Assembly (NCBI GenBank): GCA_004295565.1
Contig: AP019416.1
Coordinates: 3,410,001-3,474,000, forward strand
DNA length: 64,000 bases
Reading direction: 5' to 3'
Origin: Vreelandella olivaria
GTDB taxonomy: Bacteria; Pseudomonadota; Gammaproteobacteria; Pseudomonadales; Halomonadaceae
Numbering within the stretch: position 1 is the first letter of the stretch; the number at the start of each line of letters is the position of its first letter. This document shows, in pieces, positions 19,999 to 28,327 of the stretch. Under the pieces are notes generated by a model. The model saw only the letters and a list, made by a program, of their open reading frames with translations. It had not been told where the DNA came from and ran no database searches. The translations under genes were made by a program, and so were the position numbers.

Positions 19999-21303
19999 AT
20001 GGACGCACACCCACAGGCAACCAGCGATCCCAATGTGGAGGCTGATATCATCGTTATCGGTGCCGGTATCATTGGTACGGCTTGTGCCCTATCGTTAAGT
20101 CAACAAGGGTGGCGCGTCGTGGTGCTGGATAGTCAGCCGCCCGGCATGGGTGCTTCCTATGGGAACGCCGGACATATGGCAACGGAGCAGGTATTCCCCA
20201 TTGCCGATGCCGCCATTGTGAAGCAACTTCCCAAAATGCTGCTGGATCCGATGGGGCCACTGCGGCTGGATTGGCGCTATGTGCCGAAGGCACTACCCTG
20301 GTTCACTCGGCTACTCTGGAACCTGCGTCAAGCCCCCTATCAAGCTAGCGTGGCCGGTATTCGTGCGCTTAATGAGCAGAGTTTGGCTGCCTGGCAACGG
20401 CTACTCGACAGCATCGATGGCAGGCACTTACTCAAAGAGGAGGGCTCCTTCCTCGTATACGAAAAAGCCGACAATGCCGACGAGTTAGAGGCGCTGCGGG
20501 CACGTATGGTCGAGCAGCAAGTCGCAGTGGAACGTTGGTCAGGCGATGCCATTCGCGATGTTGCCCTTCAGTTGTCGGATAACATTCAAGGGGGCCTATT
20601 TTTCCCAGGCACCGCCCATGTCATCAATACCTGGCAAGTGGTTAACTCACTGGTTCAGGCCGCCAAATCGAACGGCGTGCAATTCCGGCAGACAACCGTA
20701 GTGTCAGGGAGTGTGAGTGGTCACTGCGTAAGCTTGCAGACGGATAGTTCAACTGCCCTGACAGCCCCCAAAGTGCTGATCGCCTGCGGGGCTCACTCGG
20801 CCAAACTTACCACCGCGCTAACGGGCACCAGTATTCCGTTGGATACTGAGCGGGGCTACCATCTAATGCTTCCCCATGAGCGTGAACGGCTACCGGTAGC
20901 GATTACGTCATTGGAGCGCCGCTTTATCATGACACCAATGGAAGAGGGGTTACGCTTGGCAGGTACCGTGGAATTTGCGGGCCTTCAGCGGCCAGCCAAT
21001 ATGCAGCGTGCCTGGCAGCTACATAAACTCAGCCAGGGGTTATTTAGAAGTGAGCTGGATATTACTGACGCCCAACCCTGGATGGGTTTTCGCCCTTCCC
21101 TACCCGATTCTTTGCCGATTATTGACAGTGTCCAAGACGGTAGAGTCTTGCTAGCTTTTGGACACCACCACCTTGGCTTGACGCAAGCGGCAGTGACAGC
21201 AGAAATCATCGCCAATCTAGCGACACAAGGCGAGCGTCACCCTAGCGCAACCAATCATGCCGTTGCCGACTTATCACCTTATCGAATAAACCGATTTACC
21301 TGA
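19999..21303 (+). CDS. FAD-dependent D-amino-acid dehydrogenase, probable D-hydroxyproline dehydrogenase
   Basis: DadA/DAO-family flavoprotein of 434 residues. The N-terminal FAD-binding motif is IIVIGAGIIGTACALSLSQQ, followed by GASYGNAGHMATEQVFP; the C-terminal block FGHHHLGLTQAAVTAEIIAN closes the flavin site. It should oxidise cis-4-hydroxy-D-proline to pyrroline-4-hydroxy-2-carboxylate and pass electrons to the respiratory chain. I chose ATG 19999 because AGGA stands just upstream; an ATG at 19981 overlapping the previous stop is also in frame. Confidence 0.88.
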   Translation: MDAHPQATSDPNVEADIIVIGAGIIGTACALSLSQQGWRVVVLDSQPPGMGASYGNAGHMATEQVFPIADAAIVKQLPKMLLDPMGPLRLDWRYVPKALPWFTRLLWNLRQAPYQASVAGIRALNEQSLAAWQRLLDSIDGRHLLKEEGSFLVYEKADNADELEALRARMVEQQVAVERWSGDAIRDVALQLSDNIQGGLFFPGTAHVINTWQVVNSLVQAAKSNGVQFRQTTVVSGSVSGHCVSLQTDSSTALTAPKVLIACGAHSAKLTTALTGTSIPLDTERGYHLMLPHERERLPVAITSLERRFIMTPMEEGLRLAGTVEFAGLQRPANMQRAWQLHKLSQGLFRSELDITDAQPWMGFRPSLPDSLPIIDSVQDGRVLLAFGHHHLGLTQAAVTAEIIANLATQGERHPSATNHAVADLSPYRINRFT

Positions 21304-21387
21304 TTGGAAAACAAACGCAGACATTCCTAAAAGGTCAGTATTTATCTACGCCTTTGCGACGCGAAAAATAAATTGCATAATTCTGGG

Positions 21388-21410
21388 TTGGTATACAGTA
21401 TCTGGTATAT
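21388..21410. promoter_or_regulatory. Candidate GntR operator 3
   Basis: TTGGTATACAGTATCTGGTA and the following TAT contain two GGTATA half-sites and resemble the sites at 17753 and 17942. The site lies 38 bases before ATG 21448 of the regulator and argues for the downstream start, since a longer reading from 21373 would put the operator inside the gene. Confidence 0.45.
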
Positions 21411-21447
21411 CCCCCTCAACTACGGACTCTCATCGTTGCCACTTACC

Positions 21448-22113
21448 ATGTTTAACGCACCTAATCTTGGCATTACGCCCTCGGCATCTGAGGTGATCGT
21501 AAAACACCTGCGCGAAGCCATTATTGCCGGCCAACTCGAAGAGGGTGAGCCAATACGCCAGGATGATATTGCCAATAAATTCAACGTTAGCAAAATTCCT
21601 GTACGGGAAGCTCTAAAGCGTCTGGAAGCAGAGGGTTTGGTGCTTTTTCAGCGCAATAAGGGCGCCGTTGTGACGAAGATCTCTGAACCCGAGCTCGCCC
21701 AGATGTTTGAAGTTCGCGTCCTGCTCGAGGTAGAAGCTATTCGTCTGGCAGTCCCCAATATGAGCCAAGCCACCTTCGACAATGCTGAGCGCATTTGCGA
21801 CGAGTTCAATAATGAGGACAATGTGGGCCGCTGGGCCGCACTGAACTGGGAGTTCCATGCCTGCCTCTACGAGCCTGCCCAACGCCCCTTCATGATGAGC
21901 CTGATACGCTCTATCCACGATAAGGTAGAACGCTATCTCCGCTTACAGTTAAGCTTGTCCAAGGGCAAGGCACGCGCTGACAAAGAACACCGCGCTATTA
22001 TTGCCGCTTGCCGCAAAGGCGACGCCGATGAAGCAGCTGCGCTGGTTGAACGCCATATTATTGGTGTGTGTCGAACACTCTACGATCATCTACCTAATCG
22101 GCTTGCTGAGTAG
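21448..22113 (+). CDS. GntR-family (FCD) transcriptional regulator of the hydroxyproline genes
   Basis: 221 residues. The N-terminal winged helix includes VIVKHLREAIIAGQLEEGEP, RQDDIANKFNVSKIPVREAL and KRLEAEGLVLFQRNKGAVV, the classic GntR signature. The C-terminal all-helical FCD domain has the expected ligand/metal residues (ALNWEFHACLYEPAQRPFM, KEHRAIIAACRKGD, VERHIIGVCR). It follows the dehydrogenase on the same strand and probably senses a hydroxyproline-derived ligand. Three similar near-palindromes in front of dctP, the epimerase and this gene are candidate operators. Confidence 0.88.
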   Translation: MFNAPNLGITPSASEVIVKHLREAIIAGQLEEGEPIRQDDIANKFNVSKIPVREALKRLEAEGLVLFQRNKGAVVTKISEPELAQMFEVRVLLEVEAIRLAVPNMSQATFDNAERICDEFNNEDNVGRWAALNWEFHACLYEPAQRPFMMSLIRSIHDKVERYLRLQLSLSKGKARADKEHRAIIAACRKGDADEAAALVERHIIGVCRTLYDHLPNRLAE

Positions 22114-22459
22114 CCACTGACTTTTCAGAAAGTATTTAGATCACTAAACCTTGCCCTCTTTATCCGCTGGGTAGCGATGTTCGCATCTCTACCCAACTTC
22201 CCAGTATCTGTTGTTTGATGCTTGCGTGATCTGTTTCAACGCTGAGGTTCCAAAGCGCTGATATAGCGGTTTTTGCCTGCACTTATATTAATATTTCAGC
22301 TCTCATCGCCACTCAATTATTCCATTTAAATCAATTAAAACAATCACTTAAATTTTAAATTCAATTAAAACCCTCAAAACTTGCAAATCGTATCCGAAAT
22401 AATAAATACTAAGTTTGCTGTCTCTAGCAACCAAGCAAAGCCCACCTAGGAGGTCAAAA
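22114..22459. promoter_or_regulatory. AT-rich upstream region of the amino-acid ABC/AcnX operon
   Basis: 346 bases without a gene. The part from 22320 to 22400 is very AT-rich, with repeats of TTAAATTCAATTAAAA-like sequence. A strong SD (AGGAGGT) ends the region. No clear copy of the GTATAAGATATA motif is present; the nearest resemblance, CGTATCCGAAATA near 22388, is weak. Confidence 0.45.
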
Positions 22460-23272
22460 ATGATAAACAAGACCGCTCCATTAGCGCTTTCCGCTATCTT
22501 GAGTGTATCCGTCATCGGTCAGGCACAGGCTGACAAGCTCGATGAAATAATTAGCTCAGGCACCCTACGTTGTGCCGTCACCCTCGATTTTCCCCCCATG
22601 GGGTTTCGCGACGATAACAACCAACCTGCCGGTTTCGATGTCGACTACTGTAACGACTTGGCCGATGTCCTCGAAGTCGATGCTGAAATCGTTGAAACAC
22701 CTTTCCCCGATCGTATTCCTGCGCTGGTTTCTGGCCGCGCCGACGTTATCGTCGCCTCCACCTCTGACACCCTGGGGCGTGCCAAAACCGTTGGCATGAC
22801 CATCCCCTACTTCGCCTTTCAGATGGTCGTTCTGACCCGTGAAGACACTGGTATCGAGCAGTACGATGATCTGCAGGGTCGTCCTGTCGGCAATACCAGT
22901 GGCACTTACGAAGCAATGGCGCTGGAAGAAGATGTAGATGAGTGGGGTGACGGCAGTTTTCGCGCTTATCAAACTCAGAACGACACCATTCTAGCCGTCG
23001 CCCAAGGGCACATTGATGCGACCGTGGTTACTAACACCGTCGCCTCCTCGACGCTCGAATCCGGCAAATACGAGGGGCTGAAAATTGCTGGAGAAGCACC
23101 CTATGTTATTGATTACGTCTCCCTTGCAGCTAACCGCACCGAGTATGGCCTTCTGAATTATCTAAATTTATTCGTGAACCAGCAGGTGCGCACCGGACGT
23201 TATGCGGAACTCTACGACAAATGGGTAGACGGTGAACCAGTCGATCTCACCGTACCCAACGTTTATTACTAA
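22460..23272 (+). CDS. Polar amino-acid ABC transporter, periplasmic binding protein
   Basis: 270 residues from ATG 22460, preceded by AGGAGGT. A signal peptide (LALSAILSVSVIGQAQA) precedes a type II binding-protein fold: SGTLRCAVTLDFPPMGFRDD, GFDVDYCNDLADVLEV, PALVSGRADVIVASTSDT and a C-terminal domain. HisJ/GlnH family. Upstream of AcnX, two permeases and an ATPase in one operon, so hydroxyproline isomers are the likely cargo. Confidence 0.88.
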   Translation: MINKTAPLALSAILSVSVIGQAQADKLDEIISSGTLRCAVTLDFPPMGFRDDNNQPAGFDVDYCNDLADVLEVDAEIVETPFPDRIPALVSGRADVIVASTSDTLGRAKTVGMTIPYFAFQMVVLTREDTGIEQYDDLQGRPVGNTSGTYEAMALEEDVDEWGDGSFRAYQTQNDTILAVAQGHIDATVVTNTVASSTLESGKYEGLKIAGEAPYVIDYVSLAANRTEYGLLNYLNLFVNQQVRTGRYAELYDKWVDGEPVDLTVPNVYY

Positions 23273-23341
23273 TCGCTGAATAATAACAATGTATCGCGCG
23301 CCGCTCTGGTGGCGCGTTCTTCCACCGAAAGAGATGACACT

Positions 23342-25118
23342 ATGTCTGATGTTTCGCTCACCGGTCGTAGTCTGGTGCGTGGTTCAGCGCAGGGTGAATT
23401 ACTGTATACCGACGTTGGCTTGAGCTTTTGGGGTGGTGTCGACCCGTTCAGCGGCGAGATAATTGACTGTCACCATCCGTTAAAGGGCCAGTGCCTTGCC
23501 GGACGTATACTCGCCCTGCCTAGTGGACGTGGCTCATGTACCGGCAGCAGCGTGCTGCTTGAGTTGCTTACCGGTCAAAACGCGCCCTCTGCCTTGATAT
23601 TTGCCGAACAAGAAGAGATTTTGACCCTCGGTGTGATCATTGCCGAAACGCTATTTGAAGCCTCTATTCCGGTGCTATTCATCAGCCCCGAGGCATTTGC
23701 CACGCTGCGGCTAGGAAAATATGCATGTATTGAAAATGAAAAAATACACCTTTCCGATACGCCTTCCCAAGAGTACTCAGCAGCAGAGCCCGCCACCCGC
23801 TATTCTCAGCAATCCACCCTAGCCCCTCCAGCCTAACGCTAAGCGATGATGACCAAGCGCTACTCGCAGGCCACTACGGTAAGGCAGCCCAGGAGGCTAT
23901 GCGGATCGTACTGCGAGTGGCAGAGCTCCAAGGAGCCGAGCAACTGATTGACATCAGCCAAGCGCATATTGATGGCTGTATTTATACCGGCCCAGCCAGT
24001 TTGCGTTTCGCTGAGCAGTTAGTGGAATGGGGCGCCCAAGTGCGCGTTCCCACTACACTTAATTCTATCTCGGTTGATCAGTGCCGCTGGCGGGCGCAGG
24101 ACATCGCCCCGCTTTCGGCGAGCCTGCCAGCGCGCTAGGCAATGCCTACATGGCCATGGGCGCGCAGCTGAGTTACACCTGCGCGCCCTATTTGCTCGCC
24201 AGCGCCCCCAAGGCCCACGAACAAATCGTTTGGGCGGAATCCAACGCCGTTGTTTATGCAAATAGCGTGCTGGCGGCACGCACGCTGAAATACCCTGACT
24301 ATCTGGATATCTGCATCGCCTTAACGGGTCGTGCACCCTTCATTGGAGCGCATCGAGATCAGGGGCGTTTTGCCACGTTGCGTATTGACGTTAAGCCTCT
24401 CGATTCCCTGGATGATGCTTTCTGGCCATTGCTTGGGTATCACGTGGGGTTGCTTTGCGGCAGCGAGATTCCCTTACTTTGCGGCCTGGAGAACACAGCG
24501 CCCAGTCGCGATGATCTCAAAGCATTCTGTGCAGCCTTCGCAACCACCTCCGCCGCGCCGATGTTCCATATTAGCCAGATTACTCCGGAAGCGATGCGGG
24601 AGTCCCAGGCCCTCGGCGGCCTCCCGCCTTCACGTCATCTAACCATCGAGCCCGCTGATCTACTCGCTAGTTGGTACGAGCTGGATCATGCTGAAGCATC
24701 CCAGGTAGACCTTATCTCTTTGGGCAACCCCCACTTCTCGTTGAGCGAATGTGCGGCGCTGGCAGCGCTCTGTTCAGGACGTCGCAAACATCCGGATGTC
24801 ACCATGGCGGTCACACTGGGGCGAGCGGTGTATGACGACGCCAGCGCGGCCGGATACATCACCACCCTGGAGCGCTTCGGGGCACAGCTTATCAACGATA
24901 CCTGCTGGTGCATGCTGGGTGAACCCGTGGTGCCACCAACGGCGCGCACACTAATGACTAATTCGGGCAAATATGCCCACTACGCCCCAGGGTTAGTCGG
25001 TCGCCAGGTGCACTTCGGCAATCTCGCCGAATGCGTCGAGACCGCCTGCAGTGGAGAGGCCAGCGGTCGCCTGCCCACTTGGCTGACGGCCGTTGCGACT
25101 CGTCAAGGAGCACACTAA
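23342..25118 (+). CDS. Fused aconitase X, probable cis-3-hydroxy-L-proline dehydratase (two frameshifts)
   Basis: Corrected length about 592 residues. Residues 1-150 are the small swivel domain (DUF126 type: SLTGRSLVRGSAQGELLYTD, LPSGRGSCTGSSVLLELLTG, PSALIFAEQEEILTLG), and the rest is the large catalytic domain (HYGKAAQEAMRIVLRVAELQ, TGPASLRFAEQLVEWGAQV, MGAQLSYTCAPYLL, ESNAVVYANSVLAARTLKYP, LTGRAPFIGAHRDQGRF, MTNSGKYAHYAPGLVGRQ). A C is probably missing near 23820, which otherwise splits the two domains; the second break is near 24100. Bacterial fused (type I) AcnX enzymes are known as cis-3-hydroxy-L-proline dehydratases, which fits the neighbours. The LGxPH motif reads SLGNPHFSLSE. Confidence 0.82.
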
Positions 25119-25121
25119 GCC

Positions 25122-25787
25122 ATGTTTGATTATACCTTCCAATGGCGAACTGCCTTTAGGGCCCTGCCGGATATGCTCGAGGGCGCTGTTGTTACCTTTG
25201 AGACCGCAGCGCTATCGATGATCTTCGGCATCTTAATCGCCCTGGCGCTATTGGCGATGCGGGAGGCTCCTAATCCCGCCACACGAGCAGTGGCTGGCAC
25301 GTGGGTATCAATCGCTCGCAATACGCCTGCGCTGTTCCAGATCTATATCGTCTATTTCGGTCTTGGCGCTATCGGTATGCACGTCAGCTCCTGGGCAGCA
25401 CTGCTAGCGGGTATTACGTTTAATAACGCGGGGTACTTAGCTGAAAACTTTCGCGGTGGCCTTAAAGCAATACCCGATACCCAAGTTCGCGCAGCCCGCT
25501 CCTTGGGTATGAGTAGCTTCCAGGCCTATCGATTGGTGGTGGTGCCCCAACTACTGCGCATCGTCTTTTACCCGATCACCAATCAGATGGTGTGGGCGGT
25601 ATTGATGACATCGCTGGGCGTTATCGTTGGCCTGAATAACGATCTCACCGGCGTGACTCAGGATTACAACGTTAGAACATTCCGCACCTTTGAGTTATTT
25701 GCGCTGGCAGCGGTGCTCTATTACCTGATCGCCAAACTGATTGTAGTGATAGCCCGGCTGCTGGCCTGGCGGCTATTCCGCTATTGA
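25122..25787 (+). CDS. Amino-acid ABC transporter permease 1 (HisQ/HisM type)
   Basis: Intact 221 residues, about five helices. The EAA loop is FRGGLKAIPDTQVRAARSLG and LVVVPQLLRIVFYPITNQ; the upstream helix motif TFETAALSMIFGILIALALL is typical of the HEQRO clade of polar amino-acid permeases. It starts 3 bases after the AcnX stop, with AAGGAG inside the AcnX end, so the genes are co-translated. Pairs with the next permease. Confidence 0.9.
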   Translation: MFDYTFQWRTAFRALPDMLEGAVVTFETAALSMIFGILIALALLAMREAPNPATRAVAGTWVSIARNTPALFQIYIVYFGLGAIGMHVSSWAALLAGITFNNAGYLAENFRGGLKAIPDTQVRAARSLGMSSFQAYRLVVVPQLLRIVFYPITNQMVWAVLMTSLGVIVGLNNDLTGVTQDYNVRTFRTFELFALAAVLYYLIAKLIVVIARLLAWRLFRY

Positions 25788-25797
25788 GGGCCTGACT

Positions 25798-26466
25798 ATG
25801 TTTTCAAATGGCTTTATGTTTTCAACTAGCTTCACCTGGAACGACCTGCTGTTTCTGCTTCAAGGGGCCTGGGTCACTCTATTACTGACGTTTTGGTCGA
25901 TGCTGCTGGGCACCGTTATGGGCGTCTCTTGCGGGCTACTACGTGCACTACTGCCACGAGCCACCATACCGTTGGGGTGGTTTCTGGATATCTTTCGCAG
26001 CGTGCCACTGCTGATCCAGTTTGTGCTGTTCAATTCGCTCAAGAGCATTGTCGGTTTGGACTGGAGCGCCTTTACCGTTGGCTGTGTCGTACTTGGCGTC
26101 TATGTAGCCGCCTTCTGCACCGAGATTGTTCGCAGCGGCGTGCTATCGGTGCCTCAGAATCTGCGTTTGGCCAGCCGTTCACTTGGCATGACCTACTGGC
26201 AAGATCTGCGCTACGTGGTGATGCCATTAGCAACGCGTGTCGCTTTTCCCGGCTGGCTGAATCTATCCCTCTCAGCCATGAAAGACACCGCGTTAGTGAT
26301 GTGGATCGGCATCATTGAATTACTCCGTGCCTCCCAGGCCATCGTCACACGCATTCAAGAGCCATTGCTGGTGCTGTGCATCGCAGGGCTCATCTATTAC
26401 CTCATCAGCTTGGTGGTTTCCCGCCTAGGCGCCCAAGTGGAAAAAAGGTGGCAGCAGAATGATTGA
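25798..26466 (+). CDS. Amino-acid ABC transporter permease 2
   Basis: Intact 222 residues, same family as the previous gene. FRSVPLLIQFVLFNSLKSIV and the EAA loop (IVRSGVLSVPQNLRLASRSL, then MPLATRVAFPGWLNLSLSAM) are the hallmarks. Its end overlaps the ATPase start by 8 bases, indicating translational coupling. It probably forms a heterodimer with permease 1. Confidence 0.9.
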   Translation: MFSNGFMFSTSFTWNDLLFLLQGAWVTLLLTFWSMLLGTVMGVSCGLLRALLPRATIPLGWFLDIFRSVPLLIQFVLFNSLKSIVGLDWSAFTVGCVVLGVYVAAFCTEIVRSGVLSVPQNLRLASRSLGMTYWQDLRYVVMPLATRVAFPGWLNLSLSAMKDTALVMWIGIIELLRASQAIVTRIQEPLLVLCIAGLIYYLISLVVSRLGAQVEKRWQQND

Positions 26467-27181
26467 GATCGAAAAAGTACACAAATCGTTTAAAGATTTG
26501 GAAGTGATCAAAGGTGTTGATCTAACGGTGGAAAAGGGCGAAGTGGTTTCCATTGTTGGTGGATCCGGCTCGGGGAAGTCAACTTTGCTGATGTGTATCA
26601 ACGGGCTGGAAAATATCCAGGGCGGATCGATCAGGGTTGATGGCACAGAGGTACATGCCAAGGGCACCGACATTAATAAGCTGCGGCAGAAGATTGGTAT
26701 TGTTTTCCAGCAATGGAACGCCTTTCCGCACTTGAATGTGCTGGAGAATACTATGCTCGCACCACGCAAAGTGTTGGGCAAGAGTCGAGCGGAAGCTGAA
26801 GAATTGGCCGTTAAGCAACTCACCCATGTGGGCCTTGCCGATAAACTCAAGGTATTTCCCGGTAAGCTCTCTGGTGGCCAGCAGCAGCGTATGGCAATTG
26901 CCCGTGCACTGGCCATGTCACCGGACTATATGCTTTTCGACGAGGCTACCTCAGCACTTGATCCGCAATTAGTTGGCGAAGTACTTGATACCATGCGCCT
27001 GCTGGCCGAAGACGGCATGACCATGATTCTGGTCACCCACGAAATCCCTTTCGCCCGTGATGTATCCGACCGTGTGGCCTTTTTCCGCGAAGGCCTCATT
27101 CATGAGATCGGCCCTCCCGATCAAGTGATCGACAACCCGCAGAAGCCGGAAACAGCCGCCTTTCTCAAGTCAGTGGTCTAG
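26459..27181 (+). CDS. Amino-acid ABC transporter ATP-binding protein (GlnQ/HisP type)
   Basis: Intact 240 residues. Walker [10 protein letters not shown] (about 35-43), Q-loop [17 protein letters not shown], signature LSGGQQQR, Walker [13 protein letters not shown] and H-loop [13 protein letters not shown]. The ATPase of the hydroxyproline-linked importer. The gene ends 8 bases before the second racemase-family gene. Confidence 0.92.
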   Translation: MIEIEKVHKSFKDLEVIKGVDLTVEKGEVVSIVGGSGSGKSTLLMCINGLENIQGGSIRVDGTEVHAKGTDINKLRQKIGIVFQQWNAFPHLNVLENTMLAPRKVLGKSRAEAEELAVKQLTHVGLADKLKVFPGKLSGGQQQRMAIARALAMSPDYMLFDEATSALDPQLVGEVLDTMRLLAEDGMTMILVTHEIPFARDVSDRVAFFREGLIHEIGPPDQVIDNPQKPETAAFLKSVV

Positions 27182-27189
27182 AGGTTTAC

Positions 27190-28223
27190 ATGCGTTCAAG
27201 CAAAGTCATTCATGTTGTCAGCTGTCATGCCGAGGGAGAAGTCGGAGACGTCATCGTCGGTGGCGTCGCCCCACCACCTGGCGATACGTTATGGGAGCAA
27301 TCACGCTGGATTGCACAGGATGAAACCCTGCGCAATTTCATGCTCAACGAGCCACGCGGGGCGTATTTCGCCACGTCAATCTACTGATGCCGTCAAAAGA
27401 CCCTCGTGCCCAGATGGCGTGGATCATCATGGAACCCGCCGACACACCACCGATGTCCGGTTCTAATTCGCTCTGTGTCGCGACGGTGCTGCTCGATAGC
27501 GGCATTCTGCCTATGACGGAGCCTGTCACCCATTTGGTACTGGAAGCGCCAGGGGGGCTGGTTGAGATTACCGCGCAGTGCCGAGACGGCAAGGCCGAGA
27601 AAGTTGAAGTGCGTAACGTACCGTCCTTTGCCGACAAAATTGACCGCTGGATCGAGGTTGAAGGGATAGGATCGCTGCAAGTCGATACCGCCTACGGGGG
27701 CGATAGCTTCGTCATTGCCGACGCCCAACAGCTGGGGTTTTCACTGCACGCTGATGAAGCAGCCGATCTAGTCACCACCGGCCTTAAGATTACCCATGCT
27801 GCCAATGAACAGCTGGGGTTTACGCATCCATTGAATCCAGAATGGTCACATATATCTTTTTGCCAAATAGCGGCACCGGTGAGCCACGAAAGCGGTGTAG
27901 CAACCGCCACGAATGCAGTGGTGATTCGTCCTGGTAAGATTGACCGCTCTCCTTGTGGCACCGGCTGCTCTGCACGCATGGCGGTGCTGCACGAGAAAGG
28001 CCAATTGAAGGTTGGAGAGCGCTTTATCGGCCGATCAATTATTGGCTCGACGTTTGATTGCCGAATTGAAGGCCAATGCGATATGGAGGGTCGACCAGCA
28101 ATTATCCCCAGCCTAGCTGGCCGGGCCTGGATTACTGGTACTCATCAACATTTACTCGATCCCAGCGACCCATGGCCAGAGGGTTATCAGCTTTCAGACA
28201 CCTGGCCGAGAGATTTAACATAG
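27190..28223 (+). CDS. Second proline-racemase-family enzyme with Ser/Cys active-site pair (one frameshift)
   Basis: About 344 residues once one G is restored in the GGGG run near 27360. It belongs to the proline racemase / hydroxyproline epimerase / trans-3-hydroxyproline dehydratase superfamily: N-terminal [20 protein letters not shown], central [20 protein letters not shown], later [15 protein letters not shown] and [19 protein letters not shown]. The first catalytic position is Ser in MSGSNS, where the epimerase at 18031 has Cys, and the second is Cys (SPCGTG). Known dehydratases have Cys/Thr, so this Ser/Cys member is neither canonical class. Genomic context suggests a 3-hydroxyproline or related substrate. 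Last gene of the ABC/AcnX operon. Confidence 0.82.
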
Positions 28224-28257
28224 ACTGAAACATCCGAAAATTGCTAGTCATTAACTC

Positions 28258-28291
28258 GTCCACTACCTGCCGTCATCCGCAGATAGTGGAC
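28258..28291. terminator. Long hairpin between convergent genes
   Basis: GTCCACTACCTGC pairs with GCAGATAGTGGAC (one mismatch in 13) around an 8-nt loop. It lies between the racemase-family gene and the convergent receptor, without a T-run, and may act as a bidirectional transcription end or mRNA stabiliser. Confidence 0.5.
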
Positions 28292-28327
28292 ACTCATTAA
28301 ATAGGGACTTTAGTTCGAGATAGCCCT

